Positions 51,833-61,896 are shown, counted from the first letter of the stretch. The stretch is DNA of 64,000 bases from Syntrophotaleaceae bacterium (GCA_041390365.1 JAWKQB010000005.1:1-64000); one strand, 5' to 3'. Program-made: numbers and translations. The notes: generated from the letters alone by a model not told the origin.

Positions 51833-53350
51833 CTATGAAGTCCTCATCCCAGTTTCAGGCTGAGAAACCTTTTTTTGTCTGAGATTTAGAAACTTGAACG
51901 CCAGACCATAGAAATCAAATACCCTAGTTTTCGCTAAAAGTACGATATGGACTATAAAATAGCCGACGAAAAGTAAAGGCAACCATTTGTCTGATACACC
52001 AAGGCTGATAGATACATAAAGTGCTACTGGAATTAGCAGCAGCAGCAATTTACCTGGAGCAATGAGGGAAATTTTTCTGAATCGCCGTCGAAAAACTAGA
52101 AAGTTGGAAATACTGACTACTACAAACCCCGAGAATAGGGAAAGCGGTATCGCCATGTCGCCTTTGTCCGAAAATCCAACCAAGATTGATGCGCTTACCA
52201 TCATTCCCACCCCCTGAACTAGTGCCGAATAGCCTGACATTCCGGTTCCCTCCAGAGCTTTGTATAGCGGCTGGGTCATATAATAAAAGGCAAACGCTGT
52301 GAACATGACAAAGGTCATAAAAGCTGTGGTATTTGCTTCGCGCCCTAACCATAGTGAAATCAGCGACGGCGAAAAGCTGCCAACCAACAAGATTGCTGGA
52401 AAAAAGATGGCACAATTGAAACCAATCATGACACGGAGTATCTTGCCCAGCTCTTCAGGACGTCGCTCTAAAAGAGCAGAGGCTGCAAAAGTCCCGAGAA
52501 GAGGAGAGACCACTACCGAAACAAGCTGTGTACAAAGACGGTAGGAAACCTCAAATGAAGCAAGACTTTCAAGATCGCAAAAGCGGGAGATCATGATCTT
52601 ATAGATAGGCTCACGAAGAGTGATAACCAATGTCGCTAAATGAATGCCTATTCCGAAGCTGAGCAGACTTTTCACTGCTGCAACATCGATAAAAGTAAGT
52701 CGTTTAAGTACAAAGGGAAAGCGCTGCAGAGCCCGTCGAGAAAACAGAAAAAAAACTAACAGGTTTGAGGCAATGCTGACAGCTCCCAAAGAATAGACAT
52801 CCGGCTGGAGGGCCAAGGCGACTATAGAACCTGCTGAGTTTATCAAAAGCCAGACTAGCGAAATCATCTGGGAATAAAAATGCTCCTGGTGCCCCTCGAT
52901 CAACGCTTGAAAAGGCGCTGCAATAAATCGCAAAGCAAAGCTCGCGGCGGAAACAACAAAAACGAATACAGCTTCGTCATGCAGATCACTGGGGACGCGT
53001 AAAACATCTGTAACCAAATCACTAGCAAACATGAAGATAGCAATCAGAAAAATTATCGCCAGAACCAGGTATATCCAGAAGGTGGCGGCAAAATAACGGC
53101 GAATCTCCCCTTCATCATCAATATTTGCTGCTACTTGGCGAACCAAACTGTTCTTGAATCCGAAATCTGTGAGGTTAACAAGGCTGATGATGACGGTATT
53201 GAAAGACCAGATGCCGAACATAGCTGTGCCCAGTCTCGAAAGGGCATAAGGCGTCAAAACGAGATAAAGAGGTATGGCCAGTACCACACGGAGAAGTCCG
53301 GCCAGAGATCCTTTTAGGAGCTTATCTTTTAATACGGCGAAATCCATCAT
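51833..53350 (-). CDS. Wzx-type oligosaccharide flippase
   Basis: The 505-residue protein has about 12-14 hydrophobic helices (LVVLAIPLYLVLTPYALSRL-like start region; FWIYLVLAIIFLIAIFMFAS) and few charged loops, as in the MATE-like polysaccharide translocase family. It would flip the undecaprenyl-linked repeat unit to the periplasm for the Wzy-like polymerase at 54471. The coding sequence is more AT-rich than the genes on its left, a trend that continues to 57.7 kb. Confidence 0.88.
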   Translation of the reverse strand: MMDFAVLKDKLLKGSLAGLLRVVLAIPLYLVLTPYALSRLGTAMFGIWSFNTVIISLVNLTDFGFKNSLVRQVAANIDDEGEIRRYFAATFWIYLVLAIIFLIAIFMFASDLVTDVLRVPSDLHDEAVFVFVVSAASFALRFIAAPFQALIEGHQEHFYSQMISLVWLLINSAGSIVALALQPDVYSLGAVSIASNLLVFFLFSRRALQRFPFVLKRLTFIDVAAVKSLLSFGIGIHLATLVITLREPIYKIMISRFCDLESLASFEVSYRLCTQLVSVVVSPLLGTFAASALLERRPEELGKILRVMIGFNCAIFFPAILLVGSFSPSLISLWLGREANTTAFMTFVMFTAFAFYYMTQPLYKALEGTGMSGYSALVQGVGMMVSASILVGFSDKGDMAIPLSLFSGFVVVSISNFLVFRRRFRKISLIAPGKLLLLLIPVALYVSISLGVSDKWLPLLFVGYFIVHIVLLAKTRVFDFYGLAFKFLNLRQKKVSQPETGMRTS

Positions 53351-54474
53351 TCTCGAGCTCGCATACGTCCTTGGTTAGATGATCTAAACGAGTCGACTAC
53401 TTCGGTGGCAACGCTCAAATAACTGCTCGCATAGACACTTGGATGAAATTTTGCCACAGCCCTCTCGTTGGCCAAAATCCCCATACGGACCCGGAGCTCA
53501 GGAGATTTAGCTAGTGTTTCTAGCTTTTGTAAAAGCGCTTGGCTATCACCTCCCCGGTAGAGAACACCTGAGATCCCATTCTCAATTAATTCAGGGTGGG
53601 CGCCTTTGTCAGCCAAGACAACGGGCAGGCTCTCCAGCATTGCCTCCACAACAGCGATTCCAAACCCTTCATCAAGCGTTGGGTTTACATAGATATCCAT
53701 GGCGTTTAGATACTCACCGATTTTATCGGTATAGCCAGTAAACTTGACACTTTCTGTGATTCCTAACTGTGTAACCAATTCCTCCAACTGACCTCGAAGG
53801 CTTCCATCGCCAATCATGATTAGTCGTGCGTGAGGGAGGGTCTTTTTCAATTTTGAAAACGCAAGAATAAGCGTTTTCTGATCCCGTTGCGGAATCATGC
53901 CCCCGACATGCCCAATGACAATGTCGTTCTTACCGAATCCAAATTGTCTTCGAAGATCACTCTTATCTCTATTGCAGAGTCTTTTCTCTACAGGATTGTG
54001 CAATACTTCCATTTTTTTGTGGGGGACTGCAAACTCTCGATGTACTGATTCTTTCGTATAGTGTGAATTGCACGTAATCTTTTCTATCCGAGGCAGTATA
54101 AACCTGGAAATGTACCGACCAACTCCTTTTCTGTAGCTAGCACTGCTATGTTCATTATGAATTATAGGAAGATTTTTGTAGCTAGCTGTGACAAAACCTA
54201 TCAATAGTGGGCGGGTGAAATGCGTACAAATGGAATCAACAGTATATTTCCGACTTAATTCTACAGATTTTCGTATGATTTCGATTACTGAAGTTGTATC
54301 AAGGCATTCAACAATTGCACCACATTGCTCAAACTCGTCCCTTAACGGAGATGGCATATAGCAGAGGAAAATATGGCGGCATACCTTATGGTTCGCATAC
54401 TTTGCAAGATACATTAGTTTACGGGGTGTTCCGCCGTACCCTGACAAACTCTCTATGATATGAAGTAATGTCAT
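53347..54474 (-). CDS. Glycosyltransferase family 4
   Basis: A 375-residue GT-B protein starting MTLLHIIESLSGYGGTPRKL. IIHNEHSSASYRKGVGRYI and IGHVGGMIPQRDQKTLILAF are typical of family 4. The E-x7-E segment is DEGFGIAVVEAMLESLPVVLA. It overlaps the flippase gene and the polymerase gene by 4 bp each. Function in adding a repeat-unit sugar is inferred from context. Confidence 0.9.
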   Translation of the reverse strand: MTLLHIIESLSGYGGTPRKLMYLAKYANHKVCRHIFLCYMPSPLRDEFEQCGAIVECLDTTSVIEIIRKSVELSRKYTVDSICTHFTRPLLIGFVTASYKNLPIIHNEHSSASYRKGVGRYISRFILPRIEKITCNSHYTKESVHREFAVPHKKMEVLHNPVEKRLCNRDKSDLRRQFGFGKNDIVIGHVGGMIPQRDQKTLILAFSKLKKTLPHARLIMIGDGSLRGQLEELVTQLGITESVKFTGYTDKIGEYLNAMDIYVNPTLDEGFGIAVVEAMLESLPVVLADKGAHPELIENGISGVLYRGGDSQALLQKLETLAKSPELRVRMGILANERAVAKFHPSVYASSYLSVATEVVDSFRSSNQGRMRARE

Positions 54475-55820
54475 TGAGAAGATTGCCTTTCCTCAGCCAA
54501 AAAAACTCTTTCCCTTTCAATCAATCCGAGAGATATCCCAAATGGAAGCAAACCATAGCTGTAAGTAAGGGGCGCATGCACGGGCAAAACGAAAAGATAA
54601 GTCATTGACACAGCTGCAAGGGCCATACATCTAGCTTTAAACATCCCGTTGTCATATTGTTTGTTTATTTTTACAAGAACGCATATTATCAAAATAATAT
54701 TCATTACCATAATCATAAATCCAACATTACCAAATTTTATTGGTATATCTAATATCCCCATATCAATAAAGCCTAAATTATCTCCAGTAATTATTTTTCT
54801 GGCATTTCTACCAAACTTTGAATCCTTGTCAATAAATCCGTATCCAAAATAGGGTTGTTTTTCTAACAATCTTTCTCTTGATTCTGCTACTTTCTCTCGA
54901 CCAATTAGGCTTCCTCCAGTATGAGTCGTTATTTCTTCGACAGCGGAAAAGACAAATTTGTGAGTAATTTTGTTGATGGAGGCGAAATCATTGCCAATTG
55001 TAAAAGACATAAATACAAGAGCAATTAAACAAAAGCAGATTGCGAATACAAACAATGTTGATCTAACGAAAGTTTTTGAAATTCCCTTTCCGCATATTAA
55101 TAATATGGTTGGCAAAGCCACAAATGCCGCTAGAAGATATGAGCGAAAAAACGTCAACAAGAGACCGATTGCCGACAAACCTAATTTAACAAAAGGTCTC
55201 GAAATCTCTTGAGCGTATTCATAATAAGACTTATAAAGAGATATTAAAATTACAGGCCAAAAAGGTGCATATATTTTCCAAAAAAACGCCTCTTCACTTC
55301 TCATATGATATGTCATGTTGGCTTTAAGAACTGGTCCGATTACTTGCCCAAGAATTTCCAAAACTGAATAATAAATACCTAACCAAACAAGGTATTTCCA
55401 ACCCAATTCAACGCCTTTTCTTGTATCAATAAAAAGCAAGACTGCTAAAAATGAAAATATTGTCAAAAACTCTTTTGAAGACTTTAGAGAAAAAAACAAA
55501 GAGGAATTACCTGATATCCATGGATAAAGAACCCCGTATAACCAAAACAAAAAAAATATAGATATTGGAATAAAAAATGGAGACTTTATAAAAATTTTAA
55601 TTTTATGCAATGAGACAAGGATTGATGCGAAAATTATCAAAGCTATTAGAGCATGAATGTCAAATATCCCCTTAACGGCTATCTTCATAGGGTCAACAAA
55701 TCCTAAAAATTCTGATGCCGGAAGAAGCATTAGCAATATCAAATTACCTCTCCAGATAATTGTACTTCCAAATCCAAACATTATTATCAGAAGCAAATAA
55801 ACTAGAATAAATAAATTCAT
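54471..55820 (-). CDS. Wzy/O-antigen-ligase-like polymerase
   Basis: The 449-residue protein is very hydrophobic, with about 10-12 membrane segments and a large periplasmic loop between residues ~285 and 355 (EITTHTGGSLIGREKVAESR; PYFGYGFIDKD). This is the general layout of Wzy polymerases and WaaL-type ligases; the short motif GYGFIDKD resembles that loop in such proteins. It is the most AT-rich gene of the region, as is common for polymerases that move between strains. It overlaps neighbours on both sides by 4 bp. Confidence 0.82.
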   Translation of the reverse strand: MNLFILVYLLLIIMFGFGSTIIWRGNLILLMLLPASEFLGFVDPMKIAVKGIFDIHALIALIIFASILVSLHKIKIFIKSPFFIPISIFFLFWLYGVLYPWISGNSSLFFSLKSSKEFLTIFSFLAVLLFIDTRKGVELGWKYLVWLGIYYSVLEILGQVIGPVLKANMTYHMRSEEAFFWKIYAPFWPVILISLYKSYYEYAQEISRPFVKLGLSAIGLLLTFFRSYLLAAFVALPTILLICGKGISKTFVRSTLFVFAICFCLIALVFMSFTIGNDFASINKITHKFVFSAVEEITTHTGGSLIGREKVAESRERLLEKQPYFGYGFIDKDSKFGRNARKIITGDNLGFIDMGILDIPIKFGNVGFMIMVMNIILIICVLVKINKQYDNGMFKARCMALAAVSMTYLFVLPVHAPLTYSYGLLPFGISLGLIERERVFLAEERQSSQ

Positions 55821-57694
55821 TGGTTTGAAACTCGCTTCAATCGGTCAGGCCACTTAGGAATTGACGTTTCTGCAAAAGCACCTTTTCGAAGGGCCTCTAT
55901 CTGCTCGTCGCTTAACCACGCATAAAGATAAAAAGCAACACCACTCCCTGGCCATTTCTTCTTTGCAAACTCCGCATATTTAGCCACTAAACTGCCAGAG
56001 CGAGCCAAAACTAATTGGTCATTTTTCTCGTAATTTCCAAAAAGAACAATTAGCTTGTCTTTATTATTCAAATCTTTTCGCACGAGGTCGATAGTTTCGA
56101 AGTCAATACGCTCACGATAATCCATGGCGAAAATAATATCGATTAATCCACTGTTGGCCCACTTGGTTTCATCTCTTCCCTCAAGAGGCCTCGTTTTTGT
56201 TTTTGGTCGAGGGTGCCCGTCCACACTTATGATTAAATCAGGTTTGATCTTCCAGGTTTGTGCAGAGAAATCTTCCAATATATGCGTAACTGCCGTATCC
56301 TGCCATCTTTGGAGACGGTCACGTGCAGGTCCGCTCACATGTTTAAGTGCATAATCTGCCCAAAAATTGTGCCCTAGATTATCCTCATAGTTCTTTCGAC
56401 AATGATCAGAGGTGCAAATACCCATAGTTCTAATGTAGTCAAGATTAACTCCGTCAACATCATAACGTTTGACCAAATCCATCATTAAATTGACAATGAA
56501 TTTTCTAAATTCAATATTGTGTACGTTATATGCTTTTTCAGGAGAACCATCATCAAAAAACTGTGGATATGAGTCATTGCCTCTTTTAACTACAGTAAAC
56601 CAAGGATGAACTTCAATTCCCATCGAATGTGATTTCTCTATTAAATAAGCTAATGGATCCTCTCCAGCATCAATCCGCCTCTGAACACGTGGGTCAGCCT
56701 TAACAATAGTGGAAGGAAAATATGTCCCTTTTCCGTGCCAGACACAGGGCACATACACATTAAATCGCGCCCGTTTTATTCTTGCCAGAATTCGGTCTGT
56801 TTCAAATCTGGATATGGCCCACCGGATATCCTCATCAAAAATAGCTCGTGTCTCAATGAGTGTTCCATCCTTTGTTCTTTCCTGCTTGAGTGACAATTTG
56901 AGCCCATCATTCAACCATTTGAATTTTTTATTTTCAACAAGATGAGGCTGTTTAAGTTGTTCGCGGTATAAATTGGCGACTTCTTCGTCTCTCAAAGCTT
57001 TGTCAAAAATGGTCAAGTCATCAAGACAGCCTTCGAACCCTCTGCTATGGCTGTTGGTCGCACCCTTATCAATCCCCAGAAATAGAGGACCATCCTGCAA
57101 AGATGAGGGCAAAAAGCTTTTGCTTTTCTCAGCCACTTTTTTCCCATCTATATACAGGCGACAAAATCCTTTGGGGCCGCTGTTCCATGACACTGTAATA
57201 TTGGACCAGAATCCTGGTGTCAGCTTATAGGGAAGGGAGCAATGAACATGCTCTTGATTGGAAAGAATGAAATAAAGCCGATCTGACCCTGCAGGCTCCC
57301 ACCATCCTTGCGATAAAGCTAGATACCCTTTTTTACCATCTTTCCATCTAGAGGAAAAAACCGTATGAGAATTGCTATCGCCTTCTCTCCATCCGGGTTT
57401 CACCCAGATGGAGATGGTTCCTGCCGCTGTAGTCAAACCTATTGGCGGATCATACTCTGCCCAACTCGATGGTAGAAATTCAAGGCACTTTCCAGTTACA
57501 TCCTCTACAATCGAGGCGTTTTTTAATTGTAAATTGCCCTTTCTGGCTGAGAAATTTATCTCCTGCTTCGGCTCACTAAAGTCTTCAAGAGCATTTGCGT
57601 CTTCGGATAAAGATCTTTTATCTCCAAATCCCATTGCCATAAGCAGTGGCAAAAGAATGAGGAGCAGTATTTTTGGCTGAACTAAAAACCTCAT
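55817..57694 (-). CDS. LamG-like domain plus GHL10-type glycosidase, secreted
   Basis: The 625-residue protein has a signal peptide (ILLLILLPLLMAMGFG). Residues about 45-235 form a concanavalin/LamG jellyroll (TISIWVKPGWREGDSNSHTV; DGPLFLGIDKGATNSHSRGF). Residues about 270-610 form a glycosyl-hydrolase-like TIM barrel of the GHL10 family (YDVDGVNLDYIRTMGICTSD; IIFAMDYRERI). The Asp residues in VNLDYIR and FAMDYR are candidate active-site acids. It may trim or bind the EPS outside the cytoplasm. AT-rich like its neighbours; it ends the overlapping chain started at 48243. Confidence 0.88.
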   Translation of the reverse strand: MRFLVQPKILLLILLPLLMAMGFGDKRSLSEDANALEDFSEPKQEINFSARKGNLQLKNASIVEDVTGKCLEFLPSSWAEYDPPIGLTTAAGTISIWVKPGWREGDSNSHTVFSSRWKDGKKGYLALSQGWWEPAGSDRLYFILSNQEHVHCSLPYKLTPGFWSNITVSWNSGPKGFCRLYIDGKKVAEKSKSFLPSSLQDGPLFLGIDKGATNSHSRGFEGCLDDLTIFDKALRDEEVANLYREQLKQPHLVENKKFKWLNDGLKLSLKQERTKDGTLIETRAIFDEDIRWAISRFETDRILARIKRARFNVYVPCVWHGKGTYFPSTIVKADPRVQRRIDAGEDPLAYLIEKSHSMGIEVHPWFTVVKRGNDSYPQFFDDGSPEKAYNVHNIEFRKFIVNLMMDLVKRYDVDGVNLDYIRTMGICTSDHCRKNYEDNLGHNFWADYALKHVSGPARDRLQRWQDTAVTHILEDFSAQTWKIKPDLIISVDGHPRPKTKTRPLEGRDETKWANSGLIDIIFAMDYRERIDFETIDLVRKDLNNKDKLIVLFGNYEKNDQLVLARSGSLVAKYAEFAKKKWPGSGVAFYLYAWLSDEQIEALRKGAFAETSIPKWPDRLKRVSNQ

Positions 57695-57735
57695 TTACTT
57701 TTTTCCCTACTTCACTAAAAATTAACCTGCTGACT

Positions 57736-58365
57736 TCACTCAAACCTCATATACGCCAACAACCACCCGATCTTCGCATACTCCGTAGCAAGCCAGCGCA
57801 ACTCGCCTATTTCCATGCGAACTGTGCCGTGGGTTATTGCCTCATCGCGGGAAGGTACAAATCGGACGGCGTAACTTTCCGGGTTGAAGACCTCTTTGCT
57901 GATGAGTCGAATCCGCCGCATGTGGTAGGGCGAACTGACGAACAGGGCCGAGCGGTAGCCGTGGAGATCCATCAGCCTTTTCGCTTCAAACGCCTCGACA
58001 TGTGTGGCTTCGTAATACCTCGGCAACTTCTGCCGGGCCGGCCGCACCGTCGGAGTGAACTGATCGATGAAGCTGCTGCCGACACTCTCGATCCGTCCGT
58101 CCGGCAGCCTCTCGAAAACCGCCTGGTAGGCCGGGATGATCAGTGCGTCGGCAAAGCCGTCCCGCACCAGCTGCCGGGCTTCGAGCAGCCGATCTTCCAG
58201 CCCCGGTCCGACGAACAGGGTCACGACATCCGAACGCACCGGCTTGTCGGCATAGCGCAAAAAGCGGGGCGCCGCGTAAGCACCCAGTATGGCGATCAGC
58301 AGGAACAGAATAAGGGCCAGAATGACGACCTTCTTTGCCCTGCTGAAAAATCGATTCAAAAGCAT
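57736..58365 (-). CDS. YdcF/SanA-like DUF218 membrane protein
   Basis: From the ATG at 58365 the protein has 209 residues. One N-terminal membrane helix (VVILALILFLLIAILGAYAA) is followed by the DUF218 fold (VVTLFVGPGLEDRLLEARQL; YRSALFVSSPYHMRRIRLI). The SSPYHMRR segment matches the conserved core of the family. Members are linked to envelope polymer metabolism, with no settled reaction. The gene sits between the EPS chain and glmS. Confidence 0.82.
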   Translation of the reverse strand: MLLNRFFSRAKKVVILALILFLLIAILGAYAAPRFLRYADKPVRSDVVTLFVGPGLEDRLLEARQLVRDGFADALIIPAYQAVFERLPDGRIESVGSSFIDQFTPTVRPARQKLPRYYEATHVEAFEAKRLMDLHGYRSALFVSSPYHMRRIRLISKEVFNPESYAVRFVPSRDEAITHGTVRMEIGELRWLATEYAKIGWLLAYMRFE

Positions 58366-58375
58366 GTCTAAACCC

Positions 58376-58403
58376 GTGAGGGGTGAGGGGTGAGGAGTGA
58401 GGG
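58376..58403. repeat. Heptamer array (4 units) before the YdcF-type gene
   Basis: GTGAGGG, GTGAGGG, GTGAGGA, GTGAGGG in tandem. Confidence 0.85.
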
Positions 58404-58586
58404 GTAACTTCCTCAACCATCAAAAGCTTGTTAAACCTCGCAAGGCGTAATGCGTGAAGCGTAATGGGTTGAACCACCGATATGGCAAGAAAAGCGGATC
58501 ATTACTCGCTTTCCTGCTTTATCCGCGAATGCGAAGCATCAGATTTGATCAGCGTCCAATTCCACCTTTGACTTCTGTTCTTTACC

Positions 58587-58614
58587 TGTAGCCAGTAGCC
58601 TGTCGCCAGCAGCC
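58587..58614. repeat. Heptamer array (4 units) after glmS
   Basis: GTAGCCA, GTAGCCT, GTCGCCA, GCAGCCA in tandem, ending 9 bp from the glmS stop. Confidence 0.82.
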
Positions 58615-58622
58615 AGCCTTTG

Positions 58623-60452
58623 CTACTCCACCGTCACGCTCTTCGCCAGGTTGCGCGGCTGGTCGACGTCGGTGCCTTTTAGGACCGCCACGTGGTAGGC
58701 GAGGAGCTGGAGGGGGATGGTCAGCAGTACCGGCAGCAGGATCTGCTCCGCTTCCGGGATCTCGATCACGTCCTCCGCCAGATTGCGCAGTCCCTCGTCG
58801 CCCCGATTGCAGATGGCGATGATGCGGCCCGAGCGGGCGGCGACTTCCTGGATATTGCCGAGGGTCTTTTCGTAGTTAGGGGAGCGGGGAACCAGCACCA
58901 CCACCGGCAGGTTTTCGTCGATCAGGGCGATGGGACCGTGCTTCATCTCGCCGGCCGGATAGCCTTCGGCGTGGATGTAGGAAATCTCTTTGAGTTTGAG
59001 CGCCCCTTCGAGAGCGATGGGATAGGTGGTGCCGCGGCCCAGATAGAGAAAATCGCGGGCCCCGTGGTATTTGTGGGCAATACGCTCGATCTCGCCGTCG
59101 ATCTGCAGAACCTCTTCGAGAAGCAGCGGCAGTTTGACCAGGGAGGCCTGCAGGCTGAGCCCCTTTTCGCAGCTGATGGTCTCCTTCGCCCGGCCGATGG
59201 CCAGGGTGAGCAGCTGCAGCGCCACCAGTTGGGTGGTGAAGGCCTTGGTGGAGGCGACGCCGATTTCGGGACCGGCATGGGTGTAGATCACCCCCTGGGA
59301 GGCGCGGACGATGGAAGAATCGACAACATTGCAGATGGCGACCGCGAGAGCTCCCTTTTCCCGGGCCTCGCGCAGAGCGGCGAGGGTGTCGGCGGTTTCG
59401 CCGGACTGGGAGATGGCCAGCACCAGGGTCCGCTCGTCGATGACCGGATTGCGGTAGCGGAATTCGGAGGCGATGTCGACCTCCACCGGGATCCGGCAAT
59501 ATTTCTCGAGGAGGAACTTGCCGACCAGAGCGGCGTGCCAGGAGGTGCCGCAGGCGACGATCACCAGCCTCTCGATGCTTGCCAGCTGCTCGGCGGAGAG
59601 ACCGAGGTCGTCAAGGGCGACGCCGCCGGTTTTTTCGCACAGCCGCCCGGCGAGGGTATCGGCCACTGCCCGGGGCTGCTCATAGATTTCCTTGAGCATG
59701 AAATGACGGTAGCCGCCCTTTTCCGCCATCAGGGGCGACCAGTCGACATGTTTCGCCGTCTTGGCCTGCAGGCGACCTTCGAGATCGGTGAAAATGACTT
59801 CGCGGTCGCGGAACACGGCAACTTCGCCGTCATCGAGATAGACGAACTCGCGGGTATGGTTCAGGATGGCCGGGGCGTCGGAAGCGATGAAAAACTCCCG
59901 TTCGCCAAGCCCCACCACCAGCGGCGAACCCTGGCGGGCGGCGATCAGCGTGCCGGGGTCTTCTTCGTTGACGATGCACAGGGCGTAGGCCCCTTTCAGC
60001 TCCCGCAGGGCGTGACGCACCGCCGTCTCGAAATTCTCCCCCAGCTTCAGATGCTGATTGATGAGATGGCTGATGACTTCGGTGTCGGTCTGGCTCCGGA
60101 AGTCATGCCCCAGGCGGACGAGGTTTTCCTTGAGCTCGCGGTGATTCTCGATGATGCCGTTGTGCACCACGAACACGCCGCCGCCGCGATGGGGATGGGC
60201 GTTTTCTTCACAGGGGCGGCCGTGGGTGGCCCAGCGGGTGTGGCCGATCCCCAGGCTGCCGCCAAGGGGCGTCGCCTCCAGGAGCCGGGCCAGGTTGGCC
60301 AGCTTCCCCTCGCTGCGCAGCATCTCGGCGCCGCGGCCGTTGATGGTGCAGATCCCGGCCGAGTCGTAGCCGCGGTACTCGAGCTTTTCAAGCCCGCCCA
60401 AAATGATCGGCGCCGCCTCCCTGCCTCCGACATATCCGACGATTCCGCACAT
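58623..60452 (-). CDS. glmS: Glutamine-fructose-6-phosphate aminotransferase (isomerising)
   Basis: The 609-residue enzyme begins MCGIVGYVGG with Cys2 (after Met removal Cys1) as the glutaminase nucleophile. GHTRWATHG and the two SIS sugar-isomerase domains follow (AISQSGETADTLAAL; GPEIGVASTKAFTTQL), ending DQPRNLAKSVTVE as in nearly all GlmS proteins. It makes glucosamine-6-phosphate for UDP-GlcNAc. Its presence in the EPS locus suggests local supply for the amino-sugar polymer. Length and all motifs are normal. Confidence 0.97.
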   Translation of the reverse strand: MCGIVGYVGGREAAPIILGGLEKLEYRGYDSAGICTINGRGAEMLRSEGKLANLARLLEATPLGGSLGIGHTRWATHGRPCEENAHPHRGGGVFVVHNGIIENHRELKENLVRLGHDFRSQTDTEVISHLINQHLKLGENFETAVRHALRELKGAYALCIVNEEDPGTLIAARQGSPLVVGLGEREFFIASDAPAILNHTREFVYLDDGEVAVFRDREVIFTDLEGRLQAKTAKHVDWSPLMAEKGGYRHFMLKEIYEQPRAVADTLAGRLCEKTGGVALDDLGLSAEQLASIERLVIVACGTSWHAALVGKFLLEKYCRIPVEVDIASEFRYRNPVIDERTLVLAISQSGETADTLAALREAREKGALAVAICNVVDSSIVRASQGVIYTHAGPEIGVASTKAFTTQLVALQLLTLAIGRAKETISCEKGLSLQASLVKLPLLLEEVLQIDGEIERIAHKYHGARDFLYLGRGTTYPIALEGALKLKEISYIHAEGYPAGEMKHGPIALIDENLPVVVLVPRSPNYEKTLGNIQEVAARSGRIIAICNRGDEGLRNLAEDVIEIPEAEQILLPVLLTIPLQLLAYHVAVLKGTDVDQPRNLAKSVTVE

Positions 60453-60472
60453 GGTTTGCTCCTTTTAAAATC

Positions 60473-60493
60473 GTGAGGAGTGAGGGGTGAGGA
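60473..60493. repeat. Heptamer array (3 units) between glmS and the dehydrogenase gene
   Basis: GTGAGGA, GTGAGGG, GTGAGGA in tandem, 6 bp from the dehydrogenase stop. Confidence 0.82.
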
Positions 60494-60498
60494 GTAAA

Positions 60499-61785
60499 TC
60501 ACAATCTCCACAACCGCATCCCCTGCTCCCGGATAGCGTCGGGGCAGAAGGCGCCCTTGACGTCCACGAACACCGAGCCGTTCAACAGCTCGCGGAAGGT
60601 CTGGGGGGGCAGATGGACGTACTGCTGGTGGGCCACGGCGACGATGACGGCCGAGGCGGGCTTGAGTTCCTCAAAGGGGACCAAGTCGAAGCCGTATTCA
60701 TGGGCCACTTCCGCCGGGTCGGCCAGGGGATCGTGGACCTGCACGCCGACCCCGTAGTCCTGCAGTTCGCGGATGACGTCGATGACCCGCGAATTGCGGA
60801 TGTCCGGGCAGTTCTCCTTGAAGGTGACGCCGAGCACGGTAACGGTCGATCCGAGGATGTTGTGACCGTCGTGGATCATCTCCTTGATGGTCCGCTGGGC
60901 AATGAAATGACCCATGCCGTCGTTGATGCGCCGCCCGGCGAGGATGACCTGCGGATTGTAGCCGAGGCTTTCCGCCTTGTGAGTGAGGTAGTAGGGATCG
61001 ACGCCGATGCAGTGGCCGCCGACCAGGCCGGGTTTGAAAGGGAGGAAGTTCCACTTGGTGGATGCCGCGGCCAGCACCTCGTTGGTGTCGATGTTCATGC
61101 GGTCGAAGATGACTGCCAGCTCGTTCATCAGTGCGATGTTGAGATCCCGCTGGGTGTTTTCGATGACCTTTGCCGCTTCAGCCACCCTGATCGAAGAAGC
61201 CCGGTAGACACCGGCGGTCACCACCGATTCGTAGACCCGGGCGACGATGTCGAGGGTCGCCGCATCCTGGCCGGAAACGACCTTGCGGATCTTGGCGAAG
61301 CTGTGCTCCCGGTCCCCCGGGTTGATCCGTTCCGGGCTGTAGCCCAGGGTGAAGTCCTCCCCGCATTTCAGTCCCGATATCCTCTCCAGGACCGGGGCGC
61401 ATTCCTCTTCGGTGGCCCCGGGATAGACCGTCGATTCGTAGACCACGATGTCGCCCTTCTTCAGGGCCCGGCCCACCGTTTCGGAGGCGGCCAGCAGCAG
61501 GGACAGATCAGGCCGCTTCGACCCGTCGACCGGCGTCGGCACGGCGACGATGTGAAAATCGGCCCAATGCAGCTCCTCGACGGCGCTGGTGTAGATCACA
61601 TCCGTTTCGGCGAGTTCCGGATAGGTGGCCTCCCCGGTGCGGTCGTGGCCGGCCTTGAGTTCGGCGATCCGCTGCTTGTCGATATCGAACCCGATTGTCC
61701 TGCCGACCCTGCCGAAGGCCACCGCTACAGGCAACCCGACATAGCCGAGACCGATCACCGAAACTTTGCGTTGATGAATTCCCAT
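60499..61785 (-). CDS. UDP-N-acetylhexosamine 6-dehydrogenase (TviB/WbpO/WecC type)
   Basis: The 428-residue protein begins with the Rossmann loop VSVIGLGYVGLPVAVAFG. It has ELKAGHDRTGEATYPEL and ESTVYPGATEEECAP, and the catalytic Cys in GGHCIGVDPYYL at about residue 258, then the UDP-binding C-terminal domain. It oxidises a UDP-HexNAc to the uronic acid with NAD+. The DRT segment is closest in feel to TviB/WbpO (UDP-GlcNAc substrate), while wecB nearby would favour UDP-ManNAc. The substrate is therefore open. Confidence 0.92.
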   Translation of the reverse strand: MGIHQRKVSVIGLGYVGLPVAVAFGRVGRTIGFDIDKQRIAELKAGHDRTGEATYPELAETDVIYTSAVEELHWADFHIVAVPTPVDGSKRPDLSLLLAASETVGRALKKGDIVVYESTVYPGATEEECAPVLERISGLKCGEDFTLGYSPERINPGDREHSFAKIRKVVSGQDAATLDIVARVYESVVTAGVYRASSIRVAEAAKVIENTQRDLNIALMNELAVIFDRMNIDTNEVLAAASTKWNFLPFKPGLVGGHCIGVDPYYLTHKAESLGYNPQVILAGRRINDGMGHFIAQRTIKEMIHDGHNILGSTVTVLGVTFKENCPDIRNSRVIDVIRELQDYGVGVQVHDPLADPAEVAHEYGFDLVPFEELKPASAVIVAVAHQQYVHLPPQTFRELLNGSVFVDVKGAFCPDAIREQGMRLWRL

Positions 61786-61896
61786 CTGTGCTCCGTTGTA
61801 ATAAAGCCGTAAGGCGTGAGGCGTTGTTTAAAACCCGTAAGGCGTGATGCGTGAAACTTAATGGGTAAAATCAACAATCTGTTGTTAGCCTTTCAC

